The notes: a model not told the origin generated them from the letters alone. Positions 34,353 to 44,255 are shown, numbered from the stretch's first letter. The stretch is 64,000 nt of DNA from JANQOH01 sp965214495 (GCA_965214495.1 OZ243958.1:1-64000); one strand, 5' to 3'. A program made the numbers and translations.

Positions 34353-35249
34353 TCAGATCTTGCGCGCCTCGGCGCGTCCGAACAGACCCTGCGGGCGCGC
34401 GATCAGGACCAGTGCCATCACGCCGTACACCACGAACAGTTCGAGTTCCGGCATGGCGTTGACCGCAAGGGTGCGGCCGATGCCGACGAGCAGGGCGCCG
34501 ATCGCCGCCCCCTCGATGCTGCCCAGGCCGCCGATCACGACCACCGCGAACGCAAGCACGATGACCTCCACACCGATGCCGGGAACGACCGAGATCATCG
34601 GCGCTGTGAAAGCGCCGCCCACCGCGCCGAGCACTGCGCCGATCGTGAAAGTGACGACGAACATCCGCTGCACGTCGATGCCGAGTGCGAGACTGATCTC
34701 CCGATCGTGGATCACCGCCTGGAGCAGCTTGCCGGTTCGCGTGCGGTTGAGGCCGAACCACACCAGTGCGCCGACGACAACGGACAGCGCCACAAGGCCG
34801 AAATCGTAAACCGGGAACGGAATGCCGCCGACCTCGACGAAACCCGGTGCGACGTAGGGCTGATAGGGCAGGTAGGACTCGACGCCGAAGACCAGCTTGA
34901 TCGCGTCCTCCAGAATCAGGAACAGCGCGAACGTGGCGAGCACGATGACGATCTCGTCCCGTTCATACAGCCAGCGCAGCACGCCGCGCTCGATCAGCGG
35001 CCCAAAGGAAAGGCCCACCGCCAGCGCGGCGGCCGGCAACAGGAGGTAGGCAACGGCGATCTGGCCGCCGGTGGCGGCGTACTCGCCGACCGCCCAGGCG
35101 GCGGTATAGGCGCCGAGCGCATAGAGGCTGCCGTGCGCGACGTTGAGGATGTTCATCACGCCGTAGATGAGCGTCAGCCCGACGGCGACGAGAAACAGCC
35201 ACGAGGCGTAGGTGACGCCGTTGACGAGGATCAGGGTCGGATCGAGCAT
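34353..35249 (-). CDS. livH: branched-chain amino-acid type ABC transporter permease (LivH)
   Basis: A 298-residue permease of eight or so spans. GLTLIYGVMNILNVAHGSLY is the LivH N-terminal motif, TGKLLQAVIHDREISLALGI the EAA loop, and VIVLAFAVVVIGGLGSIEGA together with IGALLVGIGRTLAV the C-terminal signature. It is the first gene of the liv operon; 173 bases separate it from the divergent gshA gene, so both promoters must lie there. Confidence 0.92.
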   Translation of the reverse strand: MLDPTLILVNGVTYASWLFLVAVGLTLIYGVMNILNVAHGSLYALGAYTAAWAVGEYAATGGQIAVAYLLLPAAALAVGLSFGPLIERGVLRWLYERDEIVIVLATFALFLILEDAIKLVFGVESYLPYQPYVAPGFVEVGGIPFPVYDFGLVALSVVVGALVWFGLNRTRTGKLLQAVIHDREISLALGIDVQRMFVVTFTIGAVLGAVGGAFTAPMISVVPGIGVEVIVLAFAVVVIGGLGSIEGAAIGALLVGIGRTLAVNAMPELELFVVYGVMALVLIARPQGLFGRAEARKI

Positions 35250-35422
35250 CGGCCGGCGCGGCGGGGTTTGTACGGGGAGAAAGACGATGACGGGGCAGTG
35301 TAGGCAGTGCGCACCATAGCTTCCCGGCGCGCCGGGCGGAAGCGGCGCGACAGCCGCCCACGGAGCATGTATATGACGCCGGTTCGGCCGCCGCCGCGGC
35401 CCGTGTCCGGTCAGGAGACCGC

Positions 35423-36784
35423 ATGGCCGTCACGACAGAGCGCGCCGCGCCGATCGCCGACAAGGCGGAGTTGGTCGCCTGGCTCGAATCGGGATGCAAG
35501 CCCGAGGCGGCCTGGCGCATCGGTACCGAACACGAGAAGATCGGCTACCATCGCGAAGATCTGACCCCGCTAGCCTATCGCGGCGCGCGCGGCATCCGTG
35601 CCGTCTTCGAGCGCCTTATGGGGCATGGCTGGCGCCCGGTATATGAAGGCGGCGACGTGATCGCGCTCACGTCCGGGCGCCAGTCGATCACGCTCGAACC
35701 GGGTGGACAGTTGGAGCTGTCGGGCGCGCCGCTCGAAACGGTGCATCAGACCTGCGACGAGGTGAACGGCCATCTCGCCCAGCTGCGGCCGGTGGGCGAG
35801 GAACTCGGAATCGGATTCCTCGGGATCGGAATGCAGCCGAAATGGCGGCGCGAAGACATCCCGGTCATGCCGAAACGCCGCTACGACATCATGCGCGCCT
35901 ACATGCCCCGAAAGGGCGCGCTCGGCCTCGACATGATGCTGCGGACCTGCACCGTGCAGACCAATCTCGATTTCGAGTCCGAAGCCGACATGGTGCGCAA
36001 GTTCCGCGTGTCGCTCGCCTTGCAGCCGGTCGCCACCGCCCTGTTCGCCAACTCGCCGTTCACCGACGGCAAACCCAACGGTTTCCTGAGTTACCGCACC
36101 CATGTGTGGTCGGACACCGACCCCGACCGCTGCGGCGTGCCCGCTTTCGTGTTCGAGGACGGCATGGGGTTCGAGGCGTATGCGGACTACGCGCTCGACG
36201 TGCCGATGTATTTCGTCCACCGCGACGGCCGCTACGTCGATGTGGCAGGGCGGTCGTTCCGCGACTTCCTCGCCGGCAAGCTCCCCGAACTGCCGGGAGA
36301 CCGACCCACCGGGGCCGACTGGGAACACCATCTGACTACCATCTTTACGGAAGTACGCCTGAAGCGTTACCTGGAGATGCGCGGCGCCGACGGCGGTCCA
36401 TGGCACATGTTGTGCGCCTTGCCGGCGCTCTGGGTGGGTTTGCTATACGACCGGGACGCTCTGGCCGAAGCGGAGGCGCTGGTCGCCGGTTGGACCCACG
36501 CGGACGTGGCGCGATTGCGCGCGGCGACGGCGCGGCGCGGTCTGGAGGCGACTCACGCCGGGCGCCCGGTGCGCGACATCGCCCGCGACGTTCTCGCGAT
36601 CGCCCGCCGCGGTCTGCGGCGCCGCGCGCGTCTCGACCGCGGCGGCGCCGACGAGACCGGCTTTCTGACCCTGCTGGACGGGATCGTCGAAAGCGGCCGC
36701 TGTCCCGCTCGTGCCCTTCTGGACGCCTGGCATGGCGAGTGGGGCGAGTGCATCGACCCCGTATTCGAGGCCTGCGCTTACTGA
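35423..36784 (+). CDS. gshA: glutamate–cysteine ligase, plant/alphaproteobacterial type
   Basis: A 453-residue enzyme making gamma-glutamylcysteine, the first step of glutathione synthesis. Motifs are WRIGTEHEKIGYHREDLTPL, ITLEPGGQLELSGAPLETVH, FLGIGMQPKWRREDIPVMPK, YDIMRAYMPRKGALGLDMML and TCTVQTNLDFESEADMVRK, all typical of the class found in plants and alphaproteobacteria. It is 9 bases after GTCAGGAGACC, a good ribosome-binding site. gshB is not in the window, while ggt and a GST are. Confidence 0.95.
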   Translation: MAVTTERAAPIADKAELVAWLESGCKPEAAWRIGTEHEKIGYHREDLTPLAYRGARGIRAVFERLMGHGWRPVYEGGDVIALTSGRQSITLEPGGQLELSGAPLETVHQTCDEVNGHLAQLRPVGEELGIGFLGIGMQPKWRREDIPVMPKRRYDIMRAYMPRKGALGLDMMLRTCTVQTNLDFESEADMVRKFRVSLALQPVATALFANSPFTDGKPNGFLSYRTHVWSDTDPDRCGVPAFVFEDGMGFEAYADYALDVPMYFVHRDGRYVDVAGRSFRDFLAGKLPELPGDRPTGADWEHHLTTIFTEVRLKRYLEMRGADGGPWHMLCALPALWVGLLYDRDALAEAEALVAGWTHADVARLRAATARRGLEATHAGRPVRDIARDVLAIARRGLRRRARLDRGGADETGFLTLLDGIVESGRCPARALLDAWHGEWGECIDPVFEACAY

Positions 36785-36871
36785 GGCGGCGGTTCTTCCC
36801 GATAACCGGCAGTATCCCCGTTTGCCCTTCTTCTCCTCACACCGGGAACAAGTCCGGGCGCGACCGTTGGA

Positions 36872-37531
36872 GTGGCCGACCCGGAGGGCTGCACGCCTGA
36901 ACCGGGGTCGCACGAGCTTCACAAACCGGGATGCCACTACCCGTTCGTCCTCGTTGACCAGGAGACGGGACCGGGCTACGGTCCGCTGAATGGAGTGTTT
37001 TCATTCGCGGCGAGAGCGATGACCGATCTGACGGGTGCCGATTACAATGTCGAAAGGCAGAAAGACGGGCCATTTTCATTCTGGTTTTCCAGGGTGAAAG
37101 TCAACCCGGGTTCGACCCTGACTCGCGAGAGCATTCTGTTCAACGATCCGGCATGTCCGGTCGGTATCCAGTCCAACAGAACAAAAATAGTCTATAGGAA
37201 TGGCGAGTTGCGATTCGCCGCCCGGATATCGGTGAGAACAAACAGAGCGGTTGCGGCGATACAAACGAAGCTTCGGCTTTTCGACGTGTTCGGGCAGCGG
37301 ATGCAGGACCTTGTGACAACCGAGTCCAGAGATTTCCATCCCGGCCATTTCACGATACTCGGAGAATGGCGCTTGTGTGAAGGCAACGCAGAACAAATTC
37401 TGACGACCGCCGCATGTGTGACCAGGGTACGTTTGGACGATGGCCGCCAATGGGTATTCAACAAAGATAATTTCGAACTTGCCCTGAACGTTTTGGACTT
37501 GGAGCGGGAGATGGAGGACGACAAAACATGA
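36872..37531 (+). CDS. hypothetical protein (accessory island)
   Basis: A 219-residue protein I do not recognise. It shows a region rich in beta-type sequence (YVERQKDGPFSFWFSRVKVN-like, NRTKIVYRNGELRFAARISV) and a C-terminal helix rich in Leu and acidic residues (LALNVLDLEREMEDDKT). Base composition is lower in GC than in flanking genes, suggesting recent acquisition. The GTG at 36872 has a weak ribosome-binding site; ATG 37019 would keep most of the conserved-looking part. It is followed by the GIY-YIG-like gene after 148 bases. Confidence 0.55.
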   Translation: MADPEGCTPEPGSHELHKPGCHYPFVLVDQETGPGYGPLNGVFSFAARAMTDLTGADYNVERQKDGPFSFWFSRVKVNPGSTLTRESILFNDPACPVGIQSNRTKIVYRNGELRFAARISVRTNRAVAAIQTKLRLFDVFGQRMQDLVTTESRDFHPGHFTILGEWRLCEGNAEQILTTAACVTRVRLDDGRQWVFNKDNFELALNVLDLEREMEDDKT

Positions 37532-37679
37532 TGTGCTTCCGTTCAGTTCAATTCGCCGATCATATGTATGACGAACCCGCTGACCCCCGGGGTGCCCCGG
37601 CGTGTCGGCCGTATGCCGACACGCCAAAAGGGGCGGGCGGGCGGGCCGCGCGCGATCCCGCCAGACTCGCGAATTGCGA

Positions 37680-38401
37680 ATGGAATCTCCGATCGTACCG
37701 CGTCTTGGCCAATTGAAGCGGTTCTACGCTCTGTTGAGTTCGATCGAGGGACGGTTGAAGGGAACGCGCCGGCTGTCCGATTGCTCCGGTCGTATGCCGT
37801 GGCCCAAACGGGGCGTTTATTTCTTTTTCGAACCCGGTGAAGTCCGCACCGACAGCGGCGGCGGGCCGCGCGAGTGGTGCGGGTAGGTACACATGCCCTG
37901 AAGGCCGGCTCCGGCGCCACGCTCTGGGATCGTCTGTCGCAACACCGGGGACATGCGGGTAGCGGCGGTGGCAACCATCGCGGATCGATATTCAGGCTTA
38001 TTGCAGGAACCGTACTGATGGGGAGGGACGGCCTCGATTGCCCGACCTGGGACAACGGTCTCGGGACCGCGCGGCCCGACGTTCGAGGCCGCGAGAAGCG
38101 TCTGGAGAGGGCCGTCAGCAAAGTGATCGGTGACATGCCGTTTCTATGGCTCGCCGTCGGGGACGACCCGGGTCCGGGCAGTCTGCGCGGATATATCGAG
38201 AGAAACGCGATCGCGCTCCTCAGTAACTACGGGAAACGAACCATCGACCCTCCCTCGCGTTTGTGGCTTGGCCGCCATTGCGACCGCGAGAAGGTGAGAG
38301 CTGCCGGGATGTGGAATTCCAACCATGTCGATGAGGGCTGCGATACGGCGTTCCTCGACACATTGGAGCGTTCGATTCAGCGAGTGGGGGAGACGAAATG
38401 A
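37680..38401 (+). pseudogene. GIY-YIG-like protein, frameshifted near 37872
   Basis: Two overlapping frames together make one ~240-residue protein. The first (ATG 37680) holds PWPKRGVYFFFEPGEVRTDS and stops just after GGGPR; the second begins VVRVGTHALKAGSGATLWDR and runs on with LSQHRGHAGSGGGNHRGSIF, then AVSKVIGDMPFLWLAVGDDP and RNAIALLSNYGK. GVYFFFE … RVGTHAL with nearby Arg and His resembles the N-terminal GIY-YIG beta-hairpin. One missing or two extra bases around CGCGAGTGG (37868–37876) would join them. It overlaps the next gene by four bases (ATGA). Either a real decay or a sequencing error. Confidence 0.6.
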
Positions 38402-39030
38402 AAGTTGTCATCCAATGCGCCGCGAGGAAGCGAAGCAATGCGGGTCGCCTTCGCACGCGCGACGGCCGGAGCGTCGTGTTCGTCGCCGACCCCGAGTCTG
38501 CGCCGCGCAGAGGCGGGCATCTTTATGCCCGCCCGGACGATATTTCCGACCGCGGGATTTCCTGGCGCGCCGTTCTTCAAGAATACAATGAAGCCCCAGG
38601 GGACAACCCACTCCGCTTGCTCTCTGCGTGGAGACTCTACAAGCCTCCGGTGTACGAAAAACTGACGAAGTATTGCGGTATGGACAACTTCTATATCCTC
38701 TCGGCGGGATGGGGGTTATTGCGTGCGGAGTTCCTCACGCCGGATTACGACATAACGTTTAGCCAAGCGAGAAACGTGGAACGCTTCAAGCGCAGGCGTC
38801 ATGGAGAAACATATAGAGATTTCTCGATGTTGCCGCCGAATACGGTGGAGCCTGTTACCTTCTTCGGTGGAAAGGACTATATTGGCCTTTTCTGCAGGTT
38901 GTCCGAGAGCGTCGGGGGACCACGGATCGTTTGGTATAATTCCGAAATAGCGCCGCGCGTGCCGAAGTGTGAGGTCAAGCGGTTTCATACGACAACCAGA
39001 ACAAACTGGCAGTACGAATGCGTTCGTTGA
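38398..39030 (+). CDS. YaaA/DUF6884-like protein of unknown function
   Basis: A 210-residue protein starting MKVVIQCAARKRSNAGRL. The pattern Cys-Ala-Ala-Arg-Lys near the N-terminus and NFYILSAGWGLLRAEFLTPD with YDITFS later is that of YaaA-like proteins and of DUF6884, where the equivalent blocks are CGKxK and hLSAkyGLh.pd..i..Yd. Such proteins bind DNA or act in deazapurine, peroxide-stress or defence contexts. It is translationally coupled to the GIY-YIG-like gene. It is AT-richer than the flanks. Confidence 0.6.
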   Translation: MKVVIQCAARKRSNAGRLRTRDGRSVVFVADPESAPRRGGHLYARPDDISDRGISWRAVLQEYNEAPGDNPLRLLSAWRLYKPPVYEKLTKYCGMDNFYILSAGWGLLRAEFLTPDYDITFSQARNVERFKRRRHGETYRDFSMLPPNTVEPVTFFGGKDYIGLFCRLSESVGGPRIVWYNSEIAPRVPKCEVKRFHTTTRTNWQYECVR

Positions 39031-39253
39031 AGGAAAGCTCCAGTTCGGGAGGGCATGACGCATGACGATGCCGGTGCCGCCAGGAAGGGGGCGCAGTGGA
39101 GTCGTTCGGTCATGATGCGGATCCGGCCTCGGCGAGCGTCTCCATCGGGTGCGATGGTTGGGCCAGGACGAGGAGAGCTTTCGCTCGCGCGCCGCAGACG
39201 GTCGCCATGATACGATGCCGAGGCGGACGCGCGGCCAGCCCGGAGCCATCCCC

Positions 39254-39427
39254 ATGCCGATCCCTCTGAAATTGCTGTTGTCGGTGGTGGTGGCCGGTGG
39301 CGGCGCGGTCATGCTGTTTCTGGAGCGCGAGGCGGGTGCTCCGGCCGTGGGATGGGCGTCCGTCGCCCTCGCCGCGTTGATGATTTTCGGCGTCTGGCTG
39401 TTTCCCGACACCCGCCGCGGCGGGTGA
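39254..39427 (+). CDS. small two-span membrane protein
   Basis: A 57-residue ORF, MPIPLKLLLSVVVAGGGAVM then LFLEREAGAPAVGWASVALA and ALMIFGVWLFP, with two hydrophobic helices and a basic end (DTRRGG). A CGGAG lies about ten bases upstream of the ATG; an in-frame ATG at 39215 is an alternative. I do not recognise a family. It is convergent with the HAD gene. The 220 bases before it hold no other gene that I can see. Confidence 0.5.
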   Translation: MPIPLKLLLSVVVAGGGAVMLFLEREAGAPAVGWASVALAALMIFGVWLFPDTRRGG

Positions 39428-39437
39428 CGCAACGCGG

Positions 39438-40151
39438 TCAGCCGCAGGCGGCGGCGAACGCGGCGAGGGTTTCGAAACGGGCGTTGTAGCGCGCGCCGGC
39501 CCCCGGCGGTTTCGTCGCGCCGCCCGCCTGCCCGCTGCGGCGATCGATCCAGACGCTCTTCAATCCTGCCGCCCGGGCGGGTTCGTGGTCGTGATAGAGG
39601 CTCTGCGCGACGTGCAGGACGCGCGCCGCAGCGATGCCGCGCCCGGCCAGCGCGTCCAGCATGTGGCGGAAAGGGCGCGGATCCGGCTTCCAGGCGCCGA
39701 CGTCCTCGGCCGTGAAGACGTCGTCGAAGGCGACGCCCAGGCGGTCGGCGGATCGCGCGAAACTCGCCCGATCGACGTTCGACAGGATGCACAGTCGGTA
39801 TTTCCGTTTCAGCGCGGCGAGCGCCGGCGTGCTGTCGGGAAAGGCCGGCCAGTCGCCGACCGACGCCCCGAACGCGGCGCATTCGGCCGCCGAAGCCGGC
39901 GCGCCAAACTCGCCCGAGATCGCTTCCAGCACCGCCGCCAGCACCTCGGGATAGAGCGCTCGCGGCCGCGCCTGCTGGATTGCGGTCTCGAAGCGACCGA
40001 AGGCGGCGAGCAGACTGTCGTCGTCGGCGTCCACGCCGGAACGCGACAGCCACGGGCGCAGGGCCGCCAGCAACCCGGTCTCCCAGTCGATCAGCGTGCC
40101 GTAGCAGTCGAACGACAGGACGTCGAAACCGTCGTAGCGCATGGGTGTCAC
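39438..40151 (-). CDS. haloacid dehalogenase type II (HAD superfamily)
   Basis: A 237-residue hydrolase. Motif I is VLSFDCYGTLIDWETG (nucleophile Asp in DCYGTLIDWE, the L-2-haloacid dehalogenase form), motif II CILSNVDRASFA, motif III VGAWKPDPRPF, and the last motif HVAQSLYHDHEPARAAGLKS with VWIDRR. Typical substrates are L-2-haloacids, but many members are general phosphatase-like enzymes. It overlaps the GH3-like gene start/stop by four bases. Confidence 0.88.
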   Translation of the reverse strand: MTPMRYDGFDVLSFDCYGTLIDWETGLLAALRPWLSRSGVDADDDSLLAAFGRFETAIQQARPRALYPEVLAAVLEAISGEFGAPASAAECAAFGASVGDWPAFPDSTPALAALKRKYRLCILSNVDRASFARSADRLGVAFDDVFTAEDVGAWKPDPRPFRHMLDALAGRGIAAARVLHVAQSLYHDHEPARAAGLKSVWIDRRSGQAGGATKPPGAGARYNARFETLAAFAAACG

Positions 40152-41674
40152 TCCCGGCGGGCGGCGGCGAAGTCGCGCAGTGCATCGAACAGCGCCGCGT
40201 CGTTGATCACCCGAGGCACCTTGTTCTGGCCGCCGAGTTTCCCGCGGCGGCGCATCCAGGCGGTGAACCCGCCGGGCGGCATCGCCGCGACGCGCGGCGC
40301 GTCCAGGCCGAAACCGCCGGCGCGGTGGGCGGCGTAGTCGTCATTGAGGCCCTGCAACGTCGAATCGAGGCGGTCGGCGAAGCGCGCCAGCCGGCCGGGG
40401 TCGATCCCGGCTTCGGCGAACTCGACGATGTAGAGATGGCCGCCGCGGGCGCCGGTGCGGTCGGAGAACAGGCTGCCCACGGCGAAATCGCTCACTGTCG
40501 TCGCGATCGTCCGCGCCGCGTCCGCGACCGCCCGTTCGAGTTCGATCCCGATCACATGTTCGCCGAACGCCGACAGCATGTAACCCGTGCGCCCGGTAAC
40601 GAGAACGCGCGGCGGGTCGCGGTCGATCACCGTCACCGTGTCGCCGACGACGTAGCGCCACAACCCGGCGCAGGTCGTGACGACGAGGGCATAATCGACC
40701 CCGGGTTCGACGTCGCCGATCCAGTGGCAGACCGGGTCCGCCCGATCGAGTTCCTCGCGCGGAACGAACTCGTAGAAGATCCCGTTGTCGAGGAGAAGCC
40801 TCAGCCCGGCGCCGCCCGCCCGGTCGGCGACGGCAAAGAAGCCCTCGCTCGCCGGATACACCTCGCGCGTCTCGGCGTGGCAGCCTTCGAGCACGGCGGC
40901 GAAGCGGTCGCGGTAGGGCGGCCACGCCACTCCGCCATGCACCAGCAGTTCGAGATCGGGATAGACGTCGGCGACACGCGCGCCGGCGGTTTCCGTCAGC
41001 CGGTCGAAATAGAGCAGCAGCCAGCTCGGCGTTCCGGCGATGGCGCGGATGTCTTCGTCCAGCGAGCGCTCGGCAAAGCGGCCGATCTTGACCTCCCAGT
41101 CGGCGATCCTTTCGAGATCGCGGGGCGGGAAATGGCGCCACCGCGCCCAGGGTGGCATCGTCGCCGCGGCAATACCGCTGAGATCGCCGCTGAAAACGCC
41201 GGGTGCCTTGCGGGCCAGGCCGGTCGAGCCGCCGAGCATGAAGATCCGCCCGGCGGATATCCGGCTTCGTGGCCGCGCGGCGAGGTGGTGGACCAGAACA
41301 TCGACGGCGGCGCGGGTGTTGGCCCGGTTCGTCTCGCGGCTGACGGGAATGAACTTGCTGGCGCCCCGCGTGGTCCCCGATGATGCGGCGAAATAAGGGA
41401 TGCGCCCGCGCCACGTGCAATCGATCAGGCGCGGGAACGGGTCGCGCCAGTAGTCGTCCCAGAATGCCTCGTAGTCGCGCAGCGGCACGCGGGCGCGATA
41501 GTCGTCGAGCCCGCGAATGCCGGCAAAGCCGTGGTGAAGGCCGAACCGGGTCCCTTGCGCGCGTCCGACCAGCGACAACAAGACGCCGCGCTGGGTTTCC
41601 TGCGGGTCGAGCCGCGCCAGACGGGCGAGACGCCGGCGTGCATGGATCCGGAGCAGCCAAGTGAAGTCGTACAC
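40148..41674 (-). CDS. GH3 auxin-responsive promoter family acyl-adenylating protein
   Basis: A 508-residue member of the ANL-fold GH3 family. RIPYFAASSGTTRGASKFIP is the P-loop-like ATP motif I; VYPASEGFFAVADR is motif II and GLWRYVVGDTVTVIDRDPPR is motif III (YRVGD type); the C-terminal SAFGEHVIGIELERAVADAA continues the family. In plants these enzymes conjugate amino acids to hormones; bacterial ones probably adenylate a carboxylic acid, here unknown. It is coupled to the HAD gene and lies three bases after the acylase gene. Confidence 0.88.
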   Translation of the reverse strand: MYDFTWLLRIHARRRLARLARLDPQETQRGVLLSLVGRAQGTRFGLHHGFAGIRGLDDYRARVPLRDYEAFWDDYWRDPFPRLIDCTWRGRIPYFAASSGTTRGASKFIPVSRETNRANTRAAVDVLVHHLAARPRSRISAGRIFMLGGSTGLARKAPGVFSGDLSGIAAATMPPWARWRHFPPRDLERIADWEVKIGRFAERSLDEDIRAIAGTPSWLLLYFDRLTETAGARVADVYPDLELLVHGGVAWPPYRDRFAAVLEGCHAETREVYPASEGFFAVADRAGGAGLRLLLDNGIFYEFVPREELDRADPVCHWIGDVEPGVDYALVVTTCAGLWRYVVGDTVTVIDRDPPRVLVTGRTGYMLSAFGEHVIGIELERAVADAARTIATTVSDFAVGSLFSDRTGARGGHLYIVEFAEAGIDPGRLARFADRLDSTLQGLNDDYAAHRAGGFGLDAPRVAAMPPGGFTAWMRRRGKLGGQNKVPRVINDAALFDALRDFAAARRE

Positions 41675-41677
41675 ACC

Positions 41678-43948
41678 TCAGTTTCCAAGCGTGAGCACGT
41701 GCGGAAAGCTCTCGCGAACCGCGCCGAGCGTCAGCGGCACTCGCACATAGTCGCCGTCGCGCCAGAGTGCCCACTGGTCGAGCAGGGTCGAACTGTTGAG
41801 CCAGCCGTCCTGTCCGCCCAGCAGGACGAACCAGTTGGCGTCCGGGTCCGTCATGTCGGAGATGTGGCGGGCGTTGGCACCGTAACGCACGGTGTGCTGC
41901 CCGGCGGAGGAGTCGTGCGCCGTCTTCATCAGCGTTTCGGAACTGCCGCCGACCCCGTATTCGGCGAAGCGGTAGCGACTGCCGATGACTGGCACCAGGG
42001 AGAGCGGGTGGTTCAGTTGCAGGCGGTGCATGTCGGCCCAGTTGTCGAATGCGGCGACGCCGGCCGCCGCTGCGTCGAGACCGGCAGCCAGCGCTGCGCG
42101 GACCGTCTCTTCACTGGCGGTTTCGATATCCTCGCGCAACAGCGTCTCGACGCGCCCGGGATCGGCGTAAGCCTGCCCGTCGGTCTCGCCGAAGGCGCGC
42201 GCGAAGAAGGCGGCGAAGAAGCCGTGGCGGAACTGCTCGAAACTGACCGCTCCGACCGAATCGGGCCGGTAATGCCCATCCCAGTCGCGCATCCGCCGCA
42301 CCGCCTCGTCGCGGGCCGGGTCGGTGGGCGCGCCGAGGCCGGCCGCATCGAGTTTCGCGACGAACAGGTCACGCAGCTCGACCGACGAACGCGCATGCAC
42401 GTCGCGCTGTATCGCCGCGACCGCCTCGACGCCGAGCGGAGTCTCCGCTTCGATCAACGCCGCGATGCGCCGCACCCGGTCGTCGCGGGAAAAGAAGAAT
42501 CCTACCGGCATCCCGACGGCGCTGGGCCGGTTGTTGGCCGATGCCAGGAACCCGGACTCGGGATTGAGGCTGAACGGTAGTTCGCCGGCGGAGCGTATCT
42601 CCGTCCATGCGTCGTCGGACACCTCCCTGTCGAGGACGATGTCGGCGGGCGCTCCGTCCCGGCGCGGCAGCTGGGCCGCCATCACCTGGCCGATGTTCCC
42701 CTCGATGTCGGCGTAGAGCATGTTCTGGGCGGGGACGGCGAAACTGTCGAACGCGCGTCGGAACGAGTCGAAATCCCGCGCTCCGCACACGGCGCGCATG
42801 GCGCCGATCTCGTCGCTCGCGCGGTGCCCGATCCATCGCAACGCCGCTGGCGGCAGGTTGACGTTCGCGAGTTGCGGCGCGTCGGTGAGGATCGGACCCC
42901 AGCGGGTCTCGCGCACGGCCGCGTCCGCTTCCAGCCACCAGCGAACCGCGATCGGTTCCGTGCGCCTGGTTATCTCCGACTCCGGCAGGTCGCTCACGTC
43001 GTAGAGGTCGCTCGAGGCCGCGCGCATATTGGTGCCGCCCCAGGCGATATAGGGGTTGCGTCCGATCGCGAAGAGAGGGAAGCCGGGGACCATCAGCCCC
43101 ACCGCATGGCAGGACGGCGATCTGACCCCGGCGATCAACCACATGTTGGGGATGACGATTCCGATATGCGGATCGTTGGCGAGAATGGCGCCGCCGGTGG
43201 TGGTGTGGCGCGGCGCCAGCGCCACGCTGTTGCTGCCGGAGCGCGCGAGGCCGCCGAGCCACGCTTGCTGGCCGGCGGCCGCGTCGCCGTCGAAACTCGG
43301 CGCCGAGGCAGTCCCTTTCTCGACCAGCCGCGCCCACAGTTCGGGCCAGTCCTGCCGCCCGCGCAGCGGCAGCAGGTCCGCCCAGACCAGCCAGTTGACG
43401 TCGGTGCCGGACAGGCGGCCCACGGTGAGCAGGTCGGCGACCGTCCACGGCTCGCGCTCCAGTCCGAGAACCCGGAATTCGTGCGGCAGTTCGGCGGCGG
43501 CGTTCTGGTAGTGGTTGATGCCGTCCACGAAGCGCTGAACCCAGCGCCGCGTCGATTCGTCCATCGCGCGTTCGGTGTCGGCGGCGGCGCGTCCATAGGA
43601 GAGGATGCGCAGACCGCGGTCGATATCGATGGCCATGGGGCCAGCCATTTCCGACAGGCGGCCTTGGGCGACCATGCGCATCATTACCATCTGGCCGAGC
43701 CGCAGGTGGGCGTGGACCAGGCCCAGCGCGAAAGCAGCGTCGTCGTCGGTGGCAGCGTCGATGAACGGGATCTGCCGTTCGTTCCAGAACACCGTTACCG
43801 GCTCGCGCAGTGGCAAGCCGCGAGTCGGAAACGCCGCCAGGCGCTCGGCAAGACCGGCCGGCTTCGGCAGCGGTGACAGGAGCGCGCAGCCCGCGAGCAA
43901 GCTGCCGGCGACACCGAGACCGAGCCAGCTTGCGATACCATGCGCCAT
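41678..43948 (-). CDS. penicillin acylase family lipoprotein (Ntn hydrolase)
   Basis: A 756-residue periplasmic acylase precursor. A lipobox, GVAGSLLAGCALLSPLP, marks lipidation at the Cys. The alpha part has IPFIDAATDDDAAFALGLVH; Ser239 in LARSGSNSVALAPRHTTTGG is the predicted N-terminal nucleophile after autocleavage, followed by ANDPHIGIVIPNMWLIAGV. Family members hydrolyse beta-lactam side chains, acyl-homoserine lactones or other amides; given a lone chromosomal gene, lactone/acyl-amide turnover is the more likely physiological role. ATG 43948 has a GGGAGAG site. It precedes the GH3 gene by three bases. Confidence 0.9.
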   Translation of the reverse strand: MAHGIASWLGLGVAGSLLAGCALLSPLPKPAGLAERLAAFPTRGLPLREPVTVFWNERQIPFIDAATDDDAAFALGLVHAHLRLGQMVMMRMVAQGRLSEMAGPMAIDIDRGLRILSYGRAAADTERAMDESTRRWVQRFVDGINHYQNAAAELPHEFRVLGLEREPWTVADLLTVGRLSGTDVNWLVWADLLPLRGRQDWPELWARLVEKGTASAPSFDGDAAAGQQAWLGGLARSGSNSVALAPRHTTTGGAILANDPHIGIVIPNMWLIAGVRSPSCHAVGLMVPGFPLFAIGRNPYIAWGGTNMRAASSDLYDVSDLPESEITRRTEPIAVRWWLEADAAVRETRWGPILTDAPQLANVNLPPAALRWIGHRASDEIGAMRAVCGARDFDSFRRAFDSFAVPAQNMLYADIEGNIGQVMAAQLPRRDGAPADIVLDREVSDDAWTEIRSAGELPFSLNPESGFLASANNRPSAVGMPVGFFFSRDDRVRRIAALIEAETPLGVEAVAAIQRDVHARSSVELRDLFVAKLDAAGLGAPTDPARDEAVRRMRDWDGHYRPDSVGAVSFEQFRHGFFAAFFARAFGETDGQAYADPGRVETLLREDIETASEETVRAALAAGLDAAAAGVAAFDNWADMHRLQLNHPLSLVPVIGSRYRFAEYGVGGSSETLMKTAHDSSAGQHTVRYGANARHISDMTDPDANWFVLLGGQDGWLNSSTLLDQWALWRDGDYVRVPLTLGAVRESFPHVLTLGN

Positions 43949-44255
43949 GGACCTCTCCCGGGGGCCGGTGATTCTTGCCGTGAGTGGCAGCGTATCATAC
44001 CGTGGCCGATGCATCGTGGCCGGCGCGAAAACGGCGCCACCCAAGGGCGTGTTTACCGGGAAACGGTGCCGTCGATACGGATGAGCCGCTCGCGACGGAT
44101 GAACGTCATGACCGGGCGGAATTGAAAATGTTTCCGAGGGTGATTGACGCGCCGCCGGGGGTGGCCGTAGAGTCGCGATAGGGCCACGCCGCGGCGCTGG
44201 ACCTAAGGCGTCTTGTCGTCTCGCGTTTCCCCAACCATCGCAAGGAGTTCGGATT
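43949..44255. other. divergent promoter region between acylase and HU genes
   Basis: These 307 bases separate two divergently read genes. I see TTGACG at 44144–44149 with a poor GTAGAG 17 bases on as a possible HU promoter, and AAGGAG at 44242–44247 as the HU ribosome-binding site. Short open frames here are not convincing. No repeats or RNA genes are seen. Confidence 0.4.
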
